A program made the translations under genes and the position numbers. From Nemertoderma westbladi (lineage: Eukaryota > Xenacoelomorpha > Nemertodermatida > Nemertodermatidae), in contig JAUCBJ010003707.1 of NCBI GenBank assembly GCA_032718475.1, positions 1 through 30,188 on the forward strand: a stretch of 30,188 nt of DNA, given 5' to 3'. The notes under the pieces were generated by a model, which made no database searches, was not told where the DNA came from, and saw only the letters and a program-made list of their open reading frames with translations. Positions 9,149 to 16,789 of this stretch are shown here, piece after piece (the stretch's first letter is position 1; every line of letters begins with the position of its first letter).

Positions 9149-9974
9149 TTAAACGCATTTATAATTGTCACCAATGTCTGCAGCAGGATCTTGAGTAGGG
9201 ATTTTATCACCTCTCGTAGAATCACCACTGTCATTGCCTTTGAGAAGGCACAGCCTCTGGATAGGGCATTGGTAGTGGCCCTTTGCCGTTCGTATCGTCA
9301 CAGTCCTCGCAAGTCCGTCTTTGCTCGGGTGTATGGTCACGACTCGCGCCATAGGCCAGTGGACGCGGTCTTTGAGATCTTCTTTTACCAATACCATGTC
9401 GCCAACTGCAACATTCCTGTAGGTGTTGTTCCACTTCCTCCTGGTCCGGAGGGTTATGAGGTACTCCTGGGCCCAGATTCTCCACCAATGCGCTGCCAAC
9501 GCTTGGGCCTTCTTCCAATTTGTATGTCTCGCGATCTCGTTGGGATCCGGGAACATAGTCTCTGGGAGAACGTGGGTTTTGGGTCTCCCCAGTAGGTGAT
9601 TAGGAGTAAGGGACTCAACTGAGGCGTTTGCCATCCGGGTATTACGGCAGATTAGTCCGTGCTCTCCCGTTAATGGTGTCAATGTTATCAACGTCATTAT
9701 TATCATCAACAACCTTATTAGCCACCAAAGCATGGGCAAGCGCCAATGTCCGTCTTTGGACGTTGCCTGATCAAAAATGTCGGTACAATATTGATCTTCC
9801 TCGGACGGATTCTCGTCCTTCTCGGCAAACTCTCGGGTCTCCACATTAAAGCATCCGGTCATCTCCCGCTGGGTTCTCTCAGTCTCAAGGAAAAAATCCT
9901 CGTCCAGGTCTGTAGCTGAGCAATAACCCACGGAGGTTACATTTTCTTTAATCTGACATTTAGGAAGGTATGTA
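9149..9974 (-). pseudogene. BEL-A pol remnant: N-terminal linker joined to DUF5641-type C-terminus
   Basis: A single frame, -1 relative to the protease ORF and open from about 9974 (GTG at 9931), first encodes a stretch like the BEL segment between protease and RT (ENPSEEDQYCTDIFDQATSK, residues 40-59). It then passes into a hydrophobic LWWLIRLLMII piece and, from SLTPNHLLGRPK (108-118), into the DUF5641-type C-terminal region of BEL pol. That region has a Trp-rich HWWRIWAQEYL and a VGDMVLVKEDL strand. RT (YxDD), RNase H and the integrase DDE core, normally over 1000 residues, are missing. The frame stays open across the junction near 9730. The product cannot replicate the element; the C-terminal part might still fold. 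Confidence 0.8.
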
Positions 9975-11133
9975 TAGTAGTGTCAGTAGTCTCTTCCTTG
10001 ATGCCGCAGAGGGTCCATCCCATTATGGTTCGTTCAGCGTAAAAGCCGTCATCTTTCTTTATGGATCGGGCGATATCTCCGGTAGGTATGTGTAATTCCG
10101 GTGTATCAAGTCTGATCAGTAGGGTGATGCGGTTTACGTCCAACTGCGGACACCTCAGATCTACATCGTCTCGGTCCAATTGTATGAGGGGGGCGTACTC
10201 GGCTGATTGTCGGAACCGCACTCGGAGGTCTGTGTGTACCAAGGCGTTTTTGATGGTTAGCTTGACCGTCTCGTAGCCCTTCATTACTCCTTCCATTTGG
10301 AGTTGCACCTCCCCAGACTCTACCTCTCGGTTATCGGTGATGGTTTGTATGGGCCGTTTACAAGGTTCATATTCTAGGCCGAGTTGCTCGAGGAAATCCC
10401 AGTCGATGATGGTTCCGTCAGACCCGTTATCAAGGAACGCGAGCGTCGTCAGGGATTTGCCGACTCCCTGAATCCTTACCGGGATTACCTTTGCGATGAC
10501 CATGTAGCGGCGATTTATAAGATTAATCGTGGCTGAAATGTTGGTTACTTGTGGTTTATCGGTGGAGATTTTAAACGGATTGGTTTCGCTCCGTTGGGTA
10601 ATCCGGGTTCCTTTGGAAACGTGGTTCGTTTCTCCTCTTCGCTTGGCTTCGATCCGAAAGGGGAGGGTAGTGAAGTCGAAGTTCGCGGGGATGTGGAGGA
10701 GCGTGTGATGACGTAGGTCGTTACAAACCGCACAACACGACCTTTGGTCGCAATCCCGAACGTAGTGACCTGTTCCAAGACACCGGAAGCATCCTCGGTG
10801 TTTCATCATCGCCTCGAAACGTGGGACGAGTTCAGCAAACTGGAACTTTCCGCAGAATTCCAACTTATGTTTCTCTCCGCAGAAGAGACATATAGGGGAG
10901 GCTATGGTGCCTTCCCTTTCGGGTGCCCAATTCGCTAGGTAGCATGCCCATTCTTCTGCTAAGGTCGGTTCCTCGTAATCCTCGTCATCCGAGTCCTCAG
11001 CCATACTGATGGCCATCGCACTCACAGGAGTAGGGCGGAATCTTGGGTTTGGAGTGGGTGCCCTGCTCTGGTAATTGCTCTCCATTGCGTCCAACTTGGC
11101 GAGACTCTGTTTCGAGAACATCGAGTCATTCAT
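9937..11133 (-). CDS. BEL-A zinc-knuckle and aspartyl protease polyprotein
   Basis: The 398-residue ORF starts at an ATG that overlaps the gag stop (ATGAATGA, 11133-11126). Residues 82-147 form a Cys/His block (CLFCGEKH, CFRCLGTGHYVRDC, CAVCNDLRHH), the zinc-binding part that follows Gag in BEL elements. The DUF1758-like retropepsin follows. Its active site reads LDNGSDGT (D235), with Asn where most family members have Thr or Ser, and the partner element BEL-B in this window has LDTGST. The C-terminal GWTLCGIKEE is the usual end of this domain. A TAA closes the frame at 9937; the pol remnant is in the -1 frame with about 38 nt overlap, and I see no canonical slippery heptamer. Confidence 0.8.
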   Translation of the reverse strand: MNDSMFSKQSLAKLDAMESNYQSRAPTPNPRFRPTPVSAMAISMAEDSDDEDYEEPTLAEEWACYLANWAPEREGTIASPICLFCGEKHKLEFCGKFQFAELVPRFEAMMKHRGCFRCLGTGHYVRDCDQRSCCAVCNDLRHHTLLHIPANFDFTTLPFRIEAKRRGETNHVSKGTRITQRSETNPFKISTDKPQVTNISATINLINRRYMVIAKVIPVRIQGVGKSLTTLAFLDNGSDGTIIDWDFLEQLGLEYEPCKRPIQTITDNREVESGEVQLQMEGVMKGYETVKLTIKNALVHTDLRVRFRQSAEYAPLIQLDRDDVDLRCPQLDVNRITLLIRLDTPELHIPTGDIARSIKKDDGFYAERTIMGWTLCGIKEETTDTTIHTFLNVRLKKM

Positions 11134-13045
11134 CGATGATAGAGATATCGGAGATATCGTCCAGGAATGCCGACATTTCGAGGAAGCTGGGATCTCGATC
11201 TGGATGTCTGTGCCGGAGATCTACGCATTTATAGGCCCACTTACTTTGCAGCCATCCGGGGAACTTCCGGGCGATCTGTCGGAGGTTTAGAATGTTGTTC
11301 ACCTGGTCCTCCTTATTTAAGGGTTTCAGAGTGTAGTAGGCATCCTTCATGGAATCTGAAATTTCCTGGAGGTTCTGTGGGTCCCCTAGTGATCCCGCGT
11401 CTTGTATCAGTTTCTCTAGAGTTTTATTAATTATAGTCCCGGTATTTCCGTATCTTTTGTCTAGAGTTTTCCATGCGTCGTAGTATGCTTCATGAGAACC
11501 TCCCTCAAAACATGCAATAATTCGGCGTGGTTTGTCACCCAGGTATTGCGATAGATATACCAGTTTCTGTGCGTCGGCTATGTCCGTTGATCCAATCTGC
11601 GCAAAGAACCGTTTCTTGAATCTGAGGTAATCGACGGGATCTCCTTCGAATGTGCGGATCTCCATCTTGGGCATGGAGAGGCGGTTTTCCAATGCCCGGA
11701 TAATGCCGACGTCGTCTGAACTGGAGTGACTCGGAGGGTTATAGTTATTGGCACTCACTCCCATACTCGATGGATCAATTATAGGTGGAGTTTTAATGAT
11801 GACGCGACTACGGGTTTGTGGTGTGGACGTAAATGGGTTGTTGGATCGGGGGGTGGCGTCCCGTTCCGAGTCCCTTTCAGGCTCGTACTTGGGTACACTC
11901 GTTGCCGTGGGGTTGGATGGGAAATACGGTTCCTCATTTTTAAGCGTAACCGGTGGGGGATGGAACACTGGTGCTTGTGCCGATAACGTAGACTGTTTGG
12001 TAGGCGGAATCTCGGGTTTCGGAAGTTTCGCCGCTGTCGGTATAAATGACTTCTCTAATTCCGGTACCGGGATTGGTTCATATTCCTGATCTATATCCCT
12101 TTCCCAGTCCTCGTAGAGTTGAATATCTCGTTCTATGAGTGCGGCTTCGTATTCCGCGAGTTTTGCAATATCCGCATTCTTTTTGTGGATGAGAATCGCT
12201 TGGGCCTCGGCGTGTTGTTTACGCATTTCTGCTTCCCATTTACGTTGTTCGATCTCCCGTTCGGCCTCTCGTCCACGTTGTTCAGCCTCCTGTTTGCGTT
12301 GTTCGGCCTGCCGTTCGGCCTCGCGTTCACGTTGTTTAGCCTCTCGCTTGCGGTGTTCCGCCTCCTGTTCGCGTTGTTCAGCCTCCTGTTTGCGTTGTTC
12401 GGCCTGCCGTTCGGCCTCTCGTCTATGTTGTTCCGCCTCCTGTTCGCGTTGTTCGGCCTGCCGTTCGGCCACTTGTTCGGCCTCTCGCTTTTGTGTTTCG
12501 GCGGCTAATACATCTTGCTCGGCTTGCAGTTGGATATACTCATCTTCCATCCGAGCTTTGAGGGCTAATGCCTTCCGTTCTCGCAGTTGGTCTCGGAGTG
12601 GCGGCCCCCTTTGAGAACTGCGCGCTGAGCCGGATATCTCGCTCCTAGCGCTGGAGTGCTGATTTCTAGAGGACCCCGTTCTCTTTCGATGTACTGCTGT
12701 CCTGATGCTGGAGGATCGTACTGATTCCGCGTCTGTTCTTTCAGCCCTCTTGTAGTACTGTTCTTCATAGCCTCTCACAAGGCTGAGGGTCCTCCGGTGT
12801 TGTTTGCGGAACCCATCTAGATGTACAACGTGTTCTTCTAACTTGGGGTAGTTTTCCTGATCGGTGGAGGGAACGAGCTCTTGGTACGCCTGTATCATTC
12901 TTTCGTACCGCTGTAGGATATTTCGGATACTTTGAAGCTGAGTTTGTACCTCATTGAGGGGGGTTTTGACTCCCTTGAGTTGTTTCTCCATCCGTTGATA
13001 CGCTCGGGTTACTCCGCCTTTGAGAGCCCCTAGCCGACGGGTCAT
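11126..13045 (-). CDS. BEL-A Gag (DUF1759-type)
   Basis: The intact ORF has 639 residues and the ATG at 13045 overlaps the stop of a 28-aa ORF. Residues 155-315 are a long, highly charged coiled coil built from tandem EAEQREQEAE/ERQAEQRKQ repeats, so the DNA at about 12240-12500 is itself a minisatellite. A Pro-rich linker follows (320-445). Residues about 458-600 carry the DUF1759 Gag core: MPKMEIRTFEGDPVDYLRFK, then YLGDKPRRII, AWKTLDKRYGN and KLIQDAG. This is the structural protein expected to form the particle. The N-terminal 150 residues are basic and not recognised. A 24 bp stretch at 11864-11887 is identical to part of the LTR. Confidence 0.85.
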   Translation of the reverse strand: MTRRLGALKGGVTRAYQRMEKQLKGVKTPLNEVQTQLQSIRNILQRYERMIQAYQELVPSTDQENYPKLEEHVVHLDGFRKQHRRTLSLVRGYEEQYYKRAERTDAESVRSSSIRTAVHRKRTGSSRNQHSSARSEISGSARSSQRGPPLRDQLRERKALALKARMEDEYIQLQAEQDVLAAETQKREAEQVAERQAEQREQEAEQHRREAERQAEQRKQEAEQREQEAEHRKREAKQREREAERQAEQRKQEAEQRGREAEREIEQRKWEAEMRKQHAEAQAILIHKKNADIAKLAEYEAALIERDIQLYEDWERDIDQEYEPIPVPELEKSFIPTAAKLPKPEIPPTKQSTLSAQAPVFHPPPVTLKNEEPYFPSNPTATSVPKYEPERDSERDATPRSNNPFTSTPQTRSRVIIKTPPIIDPSSMGVSANNYNPPSHSSSDDVGIIRALENRLSMPKMEIRTFEGDPVDYLRFKKRFFAQIGSTDIADAQKLVYLSQYLGDKPRRIIACFEGGSHEAYYDAWKTLDKRYGNTGTIINKTLEKLIQDAGSLGDPQNLQEISDSMKDAYYTLKPLNKEDQVNNILNLRQIARKFPGWLQSKWAYKCVDLRHRHPDRDPSFLEMSAFLDDISDISIIDE

Positions 13046-13128
13046 GTTCTTGACGTTGGTACCTCGTCGGCTTCCGAGTCTGTGTGGTGATCCATCTCGT
13101 CGGTATCGGATACGTTATTTGTCGTCAT
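13042..13128 (-). CDS. BEL-A 28-aa ORF linking the 63-aa ORF to gag
   Basis: The ATG at 13128-13126 overlaps the TGA of the preceding ORF (13127-13125), and its own TGA (13044-13042) overlaps the gag ATG (13045-13043). The peptide is very acidic and His/Asp-rich (MTTNNVSDTDEMDHHTDSEA...). Its length and composition suggest it serves as a translational relay and has no enzymatic role. The overlaps are read directly; expression is inferred. Confidence 0.5.
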   Translation of the reverse strand: MTTNNVSDTDEMDHHTDSEADEVPTSRT

Positions 13129-13316
13129 TGTAACGCCTCGTCGATAGCTAGATACGCGATGTTATAAAACAGTTCCTCGTAGGTATTGTACTCAGCTTGG
13201 ACCACCCGAACGGTAATCCTGAATCGTCCGACGTTCGTTCCTTGTACTTCAACTTCGACGTGCCAGATTCCTGGCTCAACTTGGATTATATCAATGGGTG
13301 TGATCGATACTTCCAT
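13125..13316 (-). CDS. BEL-A 63-aa leader ORF
   Basis: This is the first substantial ORF after the 5' LTR on the sense strand, with a true ATG at 13316. The peptide (MEVSITPIDIIQVEPGIWHV...) alternates hydrophobic and charged residues, as in a small beta-rich domain, and ends in a short helix. It is not recognised. Its TGA overlaps the ATG of the 28-aa ORF as ATGA. Two further ATGA-type overlaps downstream make random occurrence less likely. Confidence 0.5.
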   Translation of the reverse strand: MEVSITPIDIIQVEPGIWHVEVEVQGTNVGRFRITVRVVQAEYNTYEELFYNIAYLAIDEALQ

Positions 13317-13606
13317 TCCCTGTTAACAACTCTCCAAATATGTGATCTGCCGACTACGAGTTGGTTAGATCGAGTTTGTTGATTAATTAAACCACGACTT
13401 CGTCTTAACTCAAATACCAGAGTTTCCTCGTAGTGGGTGCTGGCAAGCACGTAGAGAGTTTTGAAGAGTATTGAAGGATTCTCAACTTCCACCAGTTGAA
13501 GTTGGCCGCGTTTTACTCTCAATTTTGACACCCTGTCAAAATTGACCGTAATTATTCTCAATTTTGACACCCTGTCAAAATTGACCACATGAATTATTCT
13601 CAATTT
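13317..13606 (-). promoter_or_regulatory. BEL-A 5' leader with twin perfect hairpins
   Basis: TCAATTTTGACA, CCC, TGTCAAAATTGA occurs at 13519-13545 and again at 13558-13584: perfect 12 bp stems with 3-nt loops, on a 39 bp period. A third half-copy (TTCTCAATTT) abuts the LTR at 13606. On the sense strand this is immediately downstream of the 5' LTR, where the primer-binding site and packaging signals lie. A TGG occurs at 13587-13585, but no primer tRNA can be named. Confidence 0.7.
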
Positions 13607-14906
13607 TGTTGCCGTTATCCCAACACCAGGGGGGAAAAACGCCGATGCTGGAGACGTGACTTTACAGACCACCGAGCCCCGGCCAGTCACCGGATATTGA
13701 TTGTGGAGAAGGAATGATTTCTGAGATGCAGGTTGCGGTTGAGAAAAAGCTGCATTAGTTGGATATACTCTTTAATGTAACTGAACTCTGTTGAACCTGA
13801 TTGAGAATAATTTTGGGCTTCCCCAAATCAATATACACCAAATATTCACAATAATTATACACGACAATATAAATCCCTACAGTATATTATTTAATTACCC
13901 ACTGTTTGCTCAGATTTTAGCCTAACTAATGCTCCCCAGATTTTCCCTCGGTCCTAGTCTTGATGCCGTAGTGTCGGTGTCGGTCGACCCTGTCGCGTGT
14001 CCGTTCCACCCCTCCCGAACCCCGAAGGGAACGATCATCGAGAACCAGCACGGCTTGGCTAAGGGTCGGTTCAGTCGGTAGACTCTGTCGCGTATCCGTA
14101 CCACCCCTCTCGAACCCCGAAGGGATCGGTCATCGAGAACCAGTACGGCTTGGCTAGGAGTCTGTCGTGTCGGTGGACCCATTCGCGTGTCCGTCCCACC
14201 CCTCACGAACCCCGAAGGGTTCGATCATCGAGAACCAGTACGGCTTGGCTAGGGGTCCGTCGGTTCATCGCAGAAACCCAACCACCTAGGCTTTCCGAGT
14301 CCCTTTCAGGCTCGTAGTCGCTTCAGCAGCCGAGAAACTGCTCCGAACAGTCGGTAGGCCAGTAGAGTCTAGTCCTTTGTCTTTTGACCCCGTCGCGTGT
14401 CCGTCCCACCCCTCATGAACCCCGAAGGGAACGATCATCGAGAACCAGTACGGCTTGGCTAAGGGGTCTGTCGTCGGTCCCGTCGCAAATCCCTGGTACA
14501 AGCAGTCAGCGTTCCGAGTTCTTTTCAGTCTCGTAATAACTGCTGTTGACCAGAGACCGCTAAGGGCAGTCCTCGTCAAACCCTTCTTCTGTAAGTCGGC
14601 CGCCCTTTCGCATGTCCATCCCACCCCTCGCGAACCCCGAAGGGATCGGTCATCGAGAACCAGTACGGCTTAGGTAAGGGGGCTGTCGTTGCCCGTCGCA
14701 AATCCCTGACACAAGCAGTCAGCGTTCCGAGTTCTTTTCAGTCTCGTAATAGCTGCTGTTGACCAGAGACCGCTAAGGGCAGTCCTCGTCAAACCCGTCC
14801 TGTGGCCAGCCCTTTCGCATGTCCATCCCACCCCTCGCGAACCCCGAAGGGATCGGTCATCGAGAACCAGTACGGCTTAGCTCAGGGGGCAGTCGTTAGT
14901 CGGCCA
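13607..14906 (-). repeat. 5' LTR of BEL-A
   Basis: This copy is collinear with 4225-5524 at a constant offset of 9382 and begins TGTTGCC on the plus strand. The same GC-rich subrepeats (sense U3) and AT-rich part are present. The eight bases after 14906 (CCCTTTCG) also match those after 5524, because they belong to the subrepeat unit, so the outer edge is not defined by the alignment alone. Confidence 0.85.
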
Positions 14907-15092
14907 CCCTTTCGCATGTCCGTCCCACCCCTCGCGAACCCCGAAGGGATCGGTCTTCGAGAACCAGTACGGCTTAGCTACTAAGGGGGCTGTCGTTTCC
15001 CGTCGCAAATCCCTGACACACGCAGTCAGCGTTCCGAGTTCTTTTCAGTCTCGTAATAACTGCTGTTGGCCAGGGACCGCTAAGGGCAGTCC
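14907..15092 (-). repeat. Extra U3-type repeat unit outside the 5' LTR
   Basis: CCCTTTCGCATGTCCGTCCC onward repeats the ~210 bp unit of the LTR, including GAACCCCGAAGGG, GAGAACCAGTACGGCTTAGC and the TTCCGAGTTCTTTTCAGTCT motif. It has no counterpart at the inner edge of the 3' LTR. It is either a true part of a longer LTR that the 3' copy lost, or a relic of another copy into which BEL-A inserted. Confidence 0.75.
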
Positions 15093-15640
15093 TTGTCCTT
15101 TAGGCCTGGCGCATTACCAAATCCACCCCTACAGGCAGCAGGAAGTTGGCCAGGGCCTAATAGTACTCAGGCTAACCTGAATACTGCTTGAATTTTCCAT
15201 CCCCCCCCCTGGCCCTTATAACTATGAAATTATTCCCGTACCCTGTAAGTTGCCCCAAAGTTCGCCCATAAATCGCCCCCAGTTTATAGAATGTGCCCAA
15301 AACCCATGGTCCCACACCCAGTAGTAATATCGGAATAATCATTTTAAATTAATACAAAAAATATTCAACTCGCGTTATGGAAAGTTGAAATACCGCGAAC
15401 AATTTCATCTTACTGTAGCCACGTATTTATAATATGATACGGACAGTAAGGAAGGAGAAAAAGAATTATTTCTCGCCGTTGCACTAAATATATAATGTTA
15501 AGTAATTAAGTAATAAACACAAATATATATCCCAGTGAAAAATACGTATGTGGAACGCATTTGTCATACGACGAATTCACACATGCGCAGCGCATTATGA
15601 AATGACACAGGGTTGGCTTACATGTTCCAAATGTGTCTTT
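15093..15640. other. Non-coding flank
   Basis: After the LTR-type repeat ends, a C-rich patch (nine Cs near 15203-15211) gives way to AT-rich DNA. No ORF or RNA gene is supported. Confidence 0.5.
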
Positions 15641-15802
15641 GCACATGGCAAACATATCCCCAAAGCAATATAATTTTGACAGATGCGAAACGCATATGTG
15701 TTTGCAAAGGCTTTTCACACTTGCACATGGAAAACAAACCCGCTAACCAGTAGATTCCACAGATGCGAAACAAATGCGTGTTTGCGAAGGCTATCCAAAC
15801 TT
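15641..15802. repeat. Two tandem ~80 bp repeats
   Basis: Copies at 15641-15722 and 15723-15802 both begin GCACATGG(C/A)AAACA and contain CAGATGCGAAAC ... TGTTTGC(A/G)AAGGC and end CAAACTT or CACACTT. The first has the near-palindrome ATGCGAAACGCAT. They lie downstream of the DUF4806-like gene and may be subterminal repeats of the DNA transposon, but no matching inverted end was found near 21.3-22.3 kb. Confidence 0.65.
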
Positions 15803-16789
15803 GTTACAACTTGGGACATGTTTGAAACTGATGTGTATACACGTATAAGTAACCCATTAGTGGATTACATATTGTTTCCAAAGCAGAATTTTGTTCACCT
15901 TTCTCAAATATTTTATAGTCGAGGAAAGACAGTGAGAGAAATATAACAAATTACATTGATTTTAAAAAACATTATCATATTCAAAATTTAATGTTTAAGA
16001 ATAATTGTACTTCGTAACAATCGTTTAAAATGAACCGAAATAGAAATAATAAGAAAGTAACAACTATTTAATGAACTGTAAAACAATAAAATAGGCTTTT
16101 ATTCTTAAATTGTTACTTTTCGCTAAAATATAGGCCTACATATAGGCCTAAATCGGCAGAAAAGGAGTACATTTCTTCCCCAGGAAAAAAAGAAACCCAT
16201 AGGATTGCATTGATTTTATTTTTTCCCGGCGAAAAAAGTATAATAGAATATTTTGGTGGAATTTCTTAAACTTTATTACGTGGTGTTGATAGAGCATCGA
16301 CGTAGAAAAGGTTTGCATTAAACGGAATAAATATAAATATTCGAGAACACTCGAGAACAATTATTTAACATGAGTACGGCAACATTAGGAGTTGAAGAGT
16401 TCAGTAATAAGAATCGCAGTAACTATGGAAGCAAAATAGTTAAATACTGCAGTTCAATTTATTTTGTACCACTACTAACTGTACTGTACACAGTATATCG
16501 CTACAAATATTTAGAAACAAAAAAAGTACCAATTTAAGAATAAAATTACGTATTACGGAAAAAACTTTTTGAAAAAAACATATTTTTCAATATTTTTTCT
16601 CTATTCATTATGAATTCGTTCAAAAGACTACAAAATTCGAATAACACAAATCAAACCGGCCTTCTACTACAAGTACAAACAACTATATAACATCATATAA
16701 AATGGATAACATTCTACATCAGATTCAACAAAATAATTAAACCATCATATAACAATTTAACATTGTGGACATGAATTTCATCGCCTGAG
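15803..16789. other. Non-coding, AT-rich; likely 3' flank of the DUF4806-like gene
   Basis: No protein-like frame is visible; a 70-codon minus-strand frame at 16148-16360 is rich in Phe, Tyr and Leu as expected from AT-rich noise. Several TTTATT words (AATAAA on the minus strand) could serve as polyadenylation signals for the gene ending at 16790. Confidence 0.45.

Larger units (their letters stand above)
4225..14906 (-). mobile_element. BEL-A: young, internally deleted BEL/Pao LTR retrotransposon
   Basis: Two direct repeats, 4225-5524 and 13607-14906, match along their whole length at a constant offset of 9382, and all coding between them is on the minus strand. The 5' LTR is therefore the right copy. 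Gag with a DUF1759-type segment, CCHC knuckles, a DUF1758-type aspartyl protease and a C-terminal DUF5641-type segment identify BEL/Pao. RT, RNase H and the integrase core are absent. In the position where some retroelements carry env, two long extra ORFs occur. Both LTRs run TG..CA on the plus strand. No convincing target-site duplication is visible at 4220-4224 against 14907-14911. The outer 5' end is uncertain because an extra LTR-like unit follows (14907-15092). Confidence 0.85.

Noticed and set aside
9937-9974. -1 slippery site between protease and pol remnant
   Set aside because: The frames overlap by ~38 nt, but no X-XXY-YYZ heptamer in the protease phase is present.
12119-12614. Plus-strand frames opposite the gag coiled coil
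   Set aside because: Antisense of a Glu/Gln/Arg repeat gives long Leu/Phe or Ser/Cys-rich open frames by composition alone.
13585-13606. TGG-led primer binding site just after the 5' LTR
   Set aside because: The TGG is 20 bases from the LTR edge and leads into the hairpin, so no tRNA complement could be argued.
14907-14913. TTTC at 14910-14913 as a target-site duplication matching 4221-4224
   Set aside because: It would require an LTR ending in CCC in place of CA, and a 4-base match is easily chance.
16148-16360. 70-codon minus-strand frame downstream of the DUF4806-like gene
   Set aside because: Phe/Leu/Tyr/Lys-rich content typical of AT-rich noise.
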